Shown in pieces: positions 22,451-26,053 of a stretch of DNA of 26,053 nt. The stretch lies in NCBI GenBank assembly GCA_016222925.1, contig JACRQB010000199.1:1-26053 (forward strand), in the 5' to 3' direction. How positions within the stretch are numbered: position 1 is the first letter of the stretch; the number at the start of each line of letters is the position of its first letter. Under the pieces are notes generated by a model. The model was not told where the DNA came from, searched no databases, and saw only the letters and a program-made list of their open reading frames with translations. Position numbers and translations under genes: made by a program. Origin of the DNA: Nitrospirota bacterium (GTDB lineage: Bacteria > Nitrospirota > Nitrospiria > Nitrospirales > Nitrospiraceae).

Positions 22451-23701
22451 ATGGCCTATACGATCAATAAGAGACCGTCAAAAAAGGGCCTAGCCTTTGA
22501 TCTGTATTTCCGCTGGAAAGGGGCTCGATATCGTCCGCTGCTGGGCTACAACCTGACCAAGGAGCAGGCGGAGGAAGCCGCCATCGCCATGATGGCCAAG
22601 ATTCAACAGGCCGCATCTCACCCGCCTGCTGTCCACCCCGTGTCACCTACTCTGAGGGACTTTCTTCCGCTGTACTGGCAAACGATGCACGTGAAGAAAC
22701 GGTTTGACCTGGCCAGGCCGGAATCGATCATCGAGACGCACTTACTCCCCCGTTTTGGTGAGCGTCCCCTGGACTCCCTGACGGCTGAAGACGGATTGGC
22801 CTACATCACGGCTCGACTTGCTGCCAAGGCGGCACCCTGGACGATCCGGCGCGAGTGGAACGTCCTCATGCGGATTCTGAATCTCGCCGTCGACTTCGAC
22901 AAACTGGACAAGAACCGATTGAAGCGGGTCGAACTTCCCGACGTGGCCACCCGCGAGCGTGTCGCCACGACAGAGGAGCTCAAGGCAATCAAGCTGAAAG
23001 CGGAGGAGCGCCAGGCCAAAGTAATGCAGGCCAACCAATACGACCCGGCGGAACTCTGGCGTATCGTCACAGTTGCACTCAATACCGGACTCCGAGAAGC
23101 GAAGATCCTGGAGATCGATCGAACCTGGATGCGGAAGCGGGATGACGGCTGGTGGCTCATCCTTCCACCCGCTCGTAGCCGACTGAAGCAGACACCACGT
23201 GAAATTCCCCTCAATCCTGCCGCCTACGCGGCCCTACGCGGGGCGATCGCCCATGTGGACGGGAGAATCTTCAGACGATGGACTCCTGCCGCCTTTAGCA
23301 TCTTCTGGAAGCGTTTGGCGAAGGAAGCCAAGATAGTCGACCTCCACTTCCATGACCTCCGCCATACCTTCGCCACCTGGCTTCAGAATCTCGGCGTGCC
23401 ACTGGAAGTCCGAGCCGCATTACTCGGGCATCGACTGCGGGGAATGGGACAGGATCAAATCGGGGGTGAATCCATGACCGCAGCCTATTCGCATGGCGGA
23501 TATGGCTGGAATCAACAGCTCCGTGCTGCCGTTTCACTCCTTCACAACGCCCTTTTGTCCTATGGATTGTCCTATGGAAATCCGATTGAAGAATCGACGG
23601 AACGGGTGAAGGTCGCTAACTCTTTGGAACGACGAGAGAAAGGGTGGTGGTCCCAACGGGATTCGAACCCGTGTTTAAGCCTTGAGAGGGCTCCGTCCTA
23701 G
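22451..23701 (+). CDS. tyrosine recombinase (phage-type integrase)
   Basis: A 416-residue integrase that would insert and excise the element at tRNA-Glu. The N-terminal arm-binding and core-binding (SAM-like) domains precede a catalytic domain with Arg215 (NTGLREAK), Lys246 (RLKQTPREIPL), His301 and Arg304 (HDLRHTF), His327 (LLGHR) and the nucleophile Tyr346 (MTAAYSH). The LGH-to-Tyr spacing is longer than usual. The frame runs into the antisense of the tRNA gene: WWSQRDSNPCLSLERAPS is tRNA sequence and TAG lies within it. In the circular form residues after LER would instead be TDQTEENQQDDTPKISDE, ending at TAG 7129-7131 (431 residues). It follows the Xis-like gene. Confidence 0.93.
   Translation: MAYTINKRPSKKGLAFDLYFRWKGARYRPLLGYNLTKEQAEEAAIAMMAKIQQAASHPPAVHPVSPTLRDFLPLYWQTMHVKKRFDLARPESIIETHLLPRFGERPLDSLTAEDGLAYITARLAAKAAPWTIRREWNVLMRILNLAVDFDKLDKNRLKRVELPDVATRERVATTEELKAIKLKAEERQAKVMQANQYDPAELWRIVTVALNTGLREAKILEIDRTWMRKRDDGWWLILPPARSRLKQTPREIPLNPAAYAALRGAIAHVDGRIFRRWTPAAFSIFWKRLAKEAKIVDLHFHDLRHTFATWLQNLGVPLEVRAALLGHRLRGMGQDQIGGESMTAAYSHGGYGWNQQLRAAVSLLHNALLSYGLSYGNPIEESTERVKVANSLERREKGWWSQRDSNPCLSLERAPS
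23645..23689. repeat. right attachment-site copy inside tRNA-Glu
   Basis: Identical over 45 bases to 7030-7074. It covers the anticodon loop to the CCA end of the tRNA, i.e. the conserved core through which crossover would occur. The integrase ORF overlaps it entirely. Confidence 0.93.
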
Positions 23702-23722
23702 GCCAGGCTAGACGATGGGACC
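23645..23722 (-). tRNA. tRNA-Glu (anticodon CTC)
   Basis: On the minus strand the gene starts GGTCCCA and ends TGGGACC-A-CCA, a perfect 7-bp acceptor stem with encoded CCA. The anticodon arm is GAGCC-CTCTCAA-GGCTT, giving anticodon CTC (23686-23684) for GAG codons. The T arm is ACGGG-TTCGAAT-CCCGT. The D arm resembles tRNA-Glu (GTCT...AGGAC). The gene remains complete because the element carried in an identical 3' half. It is the integration target of the element. Confidence 0.95.
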
Positions 23723-23856
23723 ATCCGGGAACTGTCCGAACGGTGAACCGTAGCATAAGCGGTTTTCTGTTTGCAACGAAGCGCCGTTTTAGCAACACTC
23801 CGTGTGGGGTCTGCGAAGCTCCACAGGACCTGGAACAACCGTGACGTGAGGCTCGC

Positions 23857-24390
23857 ATGGATGATCCGGCGGCGTTCCGCAGGACCGAATCCTTTGGTCG
23901 TACGGCACCGGCGGGAGTGCTCTCCAGGCCAGGACTCGAACTGCGGATCGGATCCAACATTTTTCGTCGCACCAACGGTGTGGTCACGATTCATGGGAAA
24001 GAGCAACTCGTCATTGAAGCCAAATCGGAGCAGGGCCTGCTTCTCGCCACGCTCGATCTGTATGACGAGCGCGGCACCCGCATCGCGCACCTGCGTCGAA
24101 ACGTCCTCACATTGAATGCCTGCGGACAGTTCACCGTCGATGTGCGGCTCGGACAAGGTCTATCGCCGTCAGACATGCCGTCTGTTCGTCTGAGAGATTT
24201 ACAATATGGACACCTCGTGTTCGAGGCACGGATGGCATCGGACTCCAGAGTCGACCTCATCTGCGGGAGATTGCACTCGCATAAGGGCATACCGGTGGAA
24301 ATCACCTCTCACTACTGCCGGATCGGCTCCCAGACAACCCTGTTTCAGGAAATCATCGAAGCCCAAGGTGGTCCAGCCGTCCTCGGTTGA
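23857..24390 (+). CDS. hypothetical protein
   Basis: A 177-residue protein outside the element, with a weak TGAGG before ATG 23857. The middle is beta-rich and conserved-looking (RTNGVVTIHGKEQLVIEAKS; LLATLDLYDERGTRIAHLRR). No signal peptide or catalytic motif is visible. I do not recognise a family with confidence. It is separated from the tRNA gene by 134 bases, in which no gene is visible. Confidence 0.6.
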   Translation: MDDPAAFRRTESFGRTAPAGVLSRPGLELRIGSNIFRRTNGVVTIHGKEQLVIEAKSEQGLLLATLDLYDERGTRIAHLRRNVLTLNACGQFTVDVRLGQGLSPSDMPSVRLRDLQYGHLVFEARMASDSRVDLICGRLHSHKGIPVEITSHYCRIGSQTTLFQEIIEAQGGPAVLG

Positions 24391-24539
24391 CTGCATTTAT
24401 CATCCACTCACCTCATCGACTCGTACATACCCTTCATGCTTCCAGCCCTCCCCTATAGACACAACATCCTCTTCTGCCCATTTGTGCGAAAAAGTGGGAA
24501 CCGTTGTACCCTTCCGCCTGTTTTTCATAGAATGTCCCT

Positions 24540-24965
24540 ATGACCGATATCCCCACACCCACCGTCCAAGCATTTCTCGTCTGCGACCAAGTCATCGAAG
24601 ACAGCTTCACGAAAAAGAAAAGTTTGATCGGGATCTTCACACATCTGCAGACAGCAGCCTTCCCCTTCCAGCATCAGCAAATGGGCCTCTATTTCTGCCT
24701 CACCGATGCGGAAGGCCTGTACCATTTTGATATTGAGTTGATCTACCTCAACTCCGAACAACTCATCTGCCGGGCCGCGCTTCCCGACATCGAGATCAGC
24801 GATCGCCTTCAGATTTCTGATTTCGGGATCAACATTCCGTTGCTCATCTTTCCCGCACCTGGTCGGTATGAATTCCGCTTGCGAATGGATGGGCATCTCA
24901 TCGCCCAAAAGGACTTCCATGTCATGCAGGCGTCAGACCGCTCCACCCCAGAATTTTCTGCTTAG
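24540..24965 (+). CDS. DUF6941-type hypothetical protein
   Basis: A 141-residue protein matching the DUF6941 pattern: FLVCDQVIEDSFTKKKSLIG at the start, then GLYHFDIELIYLNSEQLI and a C-terminal GRYEFRLRMDGHLIAQKDFH. It is a beta-sandwich-like small cytoplasmic protein of unknown function found in many environmental bacteria. It starts at ATG 24540; the ribosome-binding site is weak. It lies upstream of glnS on the same strand with about 100 bases between. Confidence 0.78.
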   Translation: MTDIPTPTVQAFLVCDQVIEDSFTKKKSLIGIFTHLQTAAFPFQHQQMGLYFCLTDAEGLYHFDIELIYLNSEQLICRAALPDIEISDRLQISDFGINIPLLIFPAPGRYEFRLRMDGHLIAQKDFHVMQASDRSTPEFSA

Positions 24966-25063
24966 CCGTTCCCCCATTCCTCCCGTCAACCTGTCTATGG
25001 TAGAACTCCCTTTAGGGTTTGGTTTGAAACTATGACCATGCCGGGCCATTCGCACAAGATTTC

Positions 25064-26053
25064 ATGATGACACCAGAGTCCTCCCATTCATCGAATTTCA
25101 TTCGAGATCTTGTGGCAACCGATCGTGCCACAGGCAAACATGATGGACGGGTCGTCACGCGATTTCCCCCTGAACCCAATGGGTACCTCCATATCGGGCA
25201 TGCCAAATCCATCGCCCTCAATTTCGGGATTGCACAGGACACCCCCGGCGGGATGTGCCACCTGAGATTCGACGACACCAATCCAACGACTGAAGACCCT
25301 GAATATGTCCAAGCCATTCAGGAAGATGTCCGATGGTTGGGATTTGATTGGCATGGAAAGATGTTCTATGCATCGGATTATTTCGAGCAGCTCTATTCCT
25401 TTGCCACAGGTTTGATCAAAAATGGGAAGGCCTATGTCGACAGTCTCACGGCCGATGAAATCCGTGAGTACCGCGGCACCCTGACTGAACCAGGCCGCGA
25501 CAGTCCCTTTCGAACTCGGTCCATCGAAGACAACCTGGATCTGTTCGCGCGCATGCGGGCAGGAGAGTTTGCCGACGGGGTGCATGTCCTACGCGCAAAG
25601 ATCGATATGGACTCGCCCAACATCAATCTACGGGACCCGATTCTGTATCGCATCCGACATGCCACGCATTATCGGACCGGCACCGCGTGGGGCATCTATC
25701 CCTCGTATGATTTCGCGCACCCGTTGTCCGACGCCATCGAAGGCATTACCCATTCCATTTGCACCCTCGAATTTGAAGACCACCGTCCCTTGTACGATTG
25801 GGTCGTCGCTGAAACCAGTGCCCCCCATCGCCCTCAGCAGATCGAATTCGCGAGACTCAACCTCACGTCCACCGTGATGAGCAAGCGCAAGCTCCTGGAA
25901 CTGGTCGAGAAAAAACTGGTGACCGGCTGGGATGATCCGCGCCTCCCCACCTTGAAAGGCCTCCGTCGACGAGGGGTGACGCCTGAAGCAATTCGGGCCT
26001 TTTGCGAACACATCGGTGTGGCCAAGCGGGACGCCATTGTCGAGATGCAGCTC
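25064..26053 (+). CDS. glnS: glutaminyl-tRNA synthetase, 5' part
   Basis: Class I aminoacyl-tRNA synthetase that attaches glutamine to tRNA-Gln. The first 330 residues are present and the frame is open to the window end. The HIGH motif is in PPEPNGYLHIGHAKSI, the GlnRS-type MRFDDTNPT-like RFDDTNPTTED follows, and the KMSKS equivalent VMSKRKL is near residue 270. The GlnRS form of these motifs separates it from GluRS. Two ATG codons (25064, 25067) are adjacent; either may start translation. Presence of GlnRS implies direct charging of tRNA-Gln. Confidence 0.93.
   Translation, partial: MMTPESSHSSNFIRDLVATDRATGKHDGRVVTRFPPEPNGYLHIGHAKSIALNFGIAQDTPGGMCHLRFDDTNPTTEDPEYVQAIQEDVRWLGFDWHGKMFYASDYFEQLYSFATGLIKNGKAYVDSLTADEIREYRGTLTEPGRDSPFRTRSIEDNLDLFARMRAGEFADGVHVLRAKIDMDSPNINLRDPILYRIRHATHYRTGTAWGIYPSYDFAHPLSDAIEGITHSICTLEFEDHRPLYDWVVAETSAPHRPQQIEFARLNLTSTVMSKRKLLELVEKKLVTGWDDPRLPTLKGLRRRGVTPEAIRAFCEHIGVAKRDAIVEMQL

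Larger units (their letters stand above)
7030..23689. mobile_element. integrative element in tRNA-Glu, about 16.6 kb, phage-derived
   Basis: The element is bounded by a 45-bp perfect direct repeat and carries a tyrosine recombinase that abuts the intact tRNA-Glu gene, with an excisionase-type HTH gene next to it. Excision would give a circle of about 16,615 bp and leave an intact tRNA gene. Cargo includes a DUF433/DUF5615 pair, SRAP-umuDC, a histone-like protein, RHH regulators, a RepA-type ATPase, repeat arrays and a small phage-like module (S49 peptidase, tape measure). I find no large terminase, portal, major capsid, holin or conjugation genes. It may be a decayed prophage, a phage satellite using helper particles, or a plasmid-like integrative element. 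Confidence 0.88.

Overview
The window reads as a bacterial chromosome segment, probably Nitrospira or a close relative. That assignment is inference from gene content (pyruvoyl-type arginine decarboxylase, agmatinase and a deoxyhypusine-synthase-like gene together; a DUF6941-type protein) and from an intergenic inverted repeat of a kind I associate with Nitrospira. No database search was possible.

Left chromosomal part (1-7029). After the 3' end of an nhaR-like LysR regulator, the genes run on the minus strand: rluF, agmatinase (speB), pyruvoyl-dependent arginine decarboxylase (pdaD), an aldehyde dehydrogenase, a small zinc-ribbon protein, a 5'-truncated DsbA-like remnant and a deoxyhypusine-synthase-like gene. 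PdaD (arginine to agmatine) and SpeB (agmatine to putrescine) make a short polyamine route. The DHS-like enzyme could extend it to a larger polyamine.

Integrated element (7030-23689). A 45-bp perfect direct repeat (7030-7074 and 23645-23689) brackets about 16.6 kb. The right copy is the 3' half of an intact tRNA-Glu(CTC) gene on the minus strand; the left copy is a tRNA fragment. A tyrosine recombinase gene abuts and runs into the tRNA, with a small HTH (Xis-like) gene before it. Cargo from left to right: a DUF433/DUF5615 toxin-antitoxin-type pair; a minus-strand SRAP(HMCES/YedK)-umuD-umuC DNA-damage operon, with umuD broken by one missing G; a lipoprotein; a Lys/Ala-rich histone-H1-like protein flanked by three short palindromes; two divergent ribbon-helix-helix-type genes around a 12-bp inverted repeat; a plus-strand replication-like block (initiator-like protein, hairpin, nine tandem heptads, small genes, HTH protein, RepA-type ATPase); an array of about 14 GTTRAC-like hexamers ending in a GC-rich hairpin; and a reduced phage-like module (S49 peptidase, coiled-coil protein, Nu1-like HTH protein, tape-measure protein with a one-base G-run deficit, hypothetical protein). 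I see no large terminase, portal, major capsid or lysis gene, so it looks like a reduced prophage, a phage satellite or a phage-derived integrative element rather than a complete phage.

Right chromosomal part (23723-26053). A hypothetical protein, a DUF6941-type protein and the 5' part of glutaminyl-tRNA synthetase (glnS), all on the plus strand.

Most notable points: the integrase reading frame crosses the attachment core, so its C-terminus differs between integrated and circular forms; there are two separate candidate replication or control arrays (13221-13283 and 16898-17158); a DNA-damage mutasome cassette is carried by the element; and two frameshifts both consist of one missing G in a G run.
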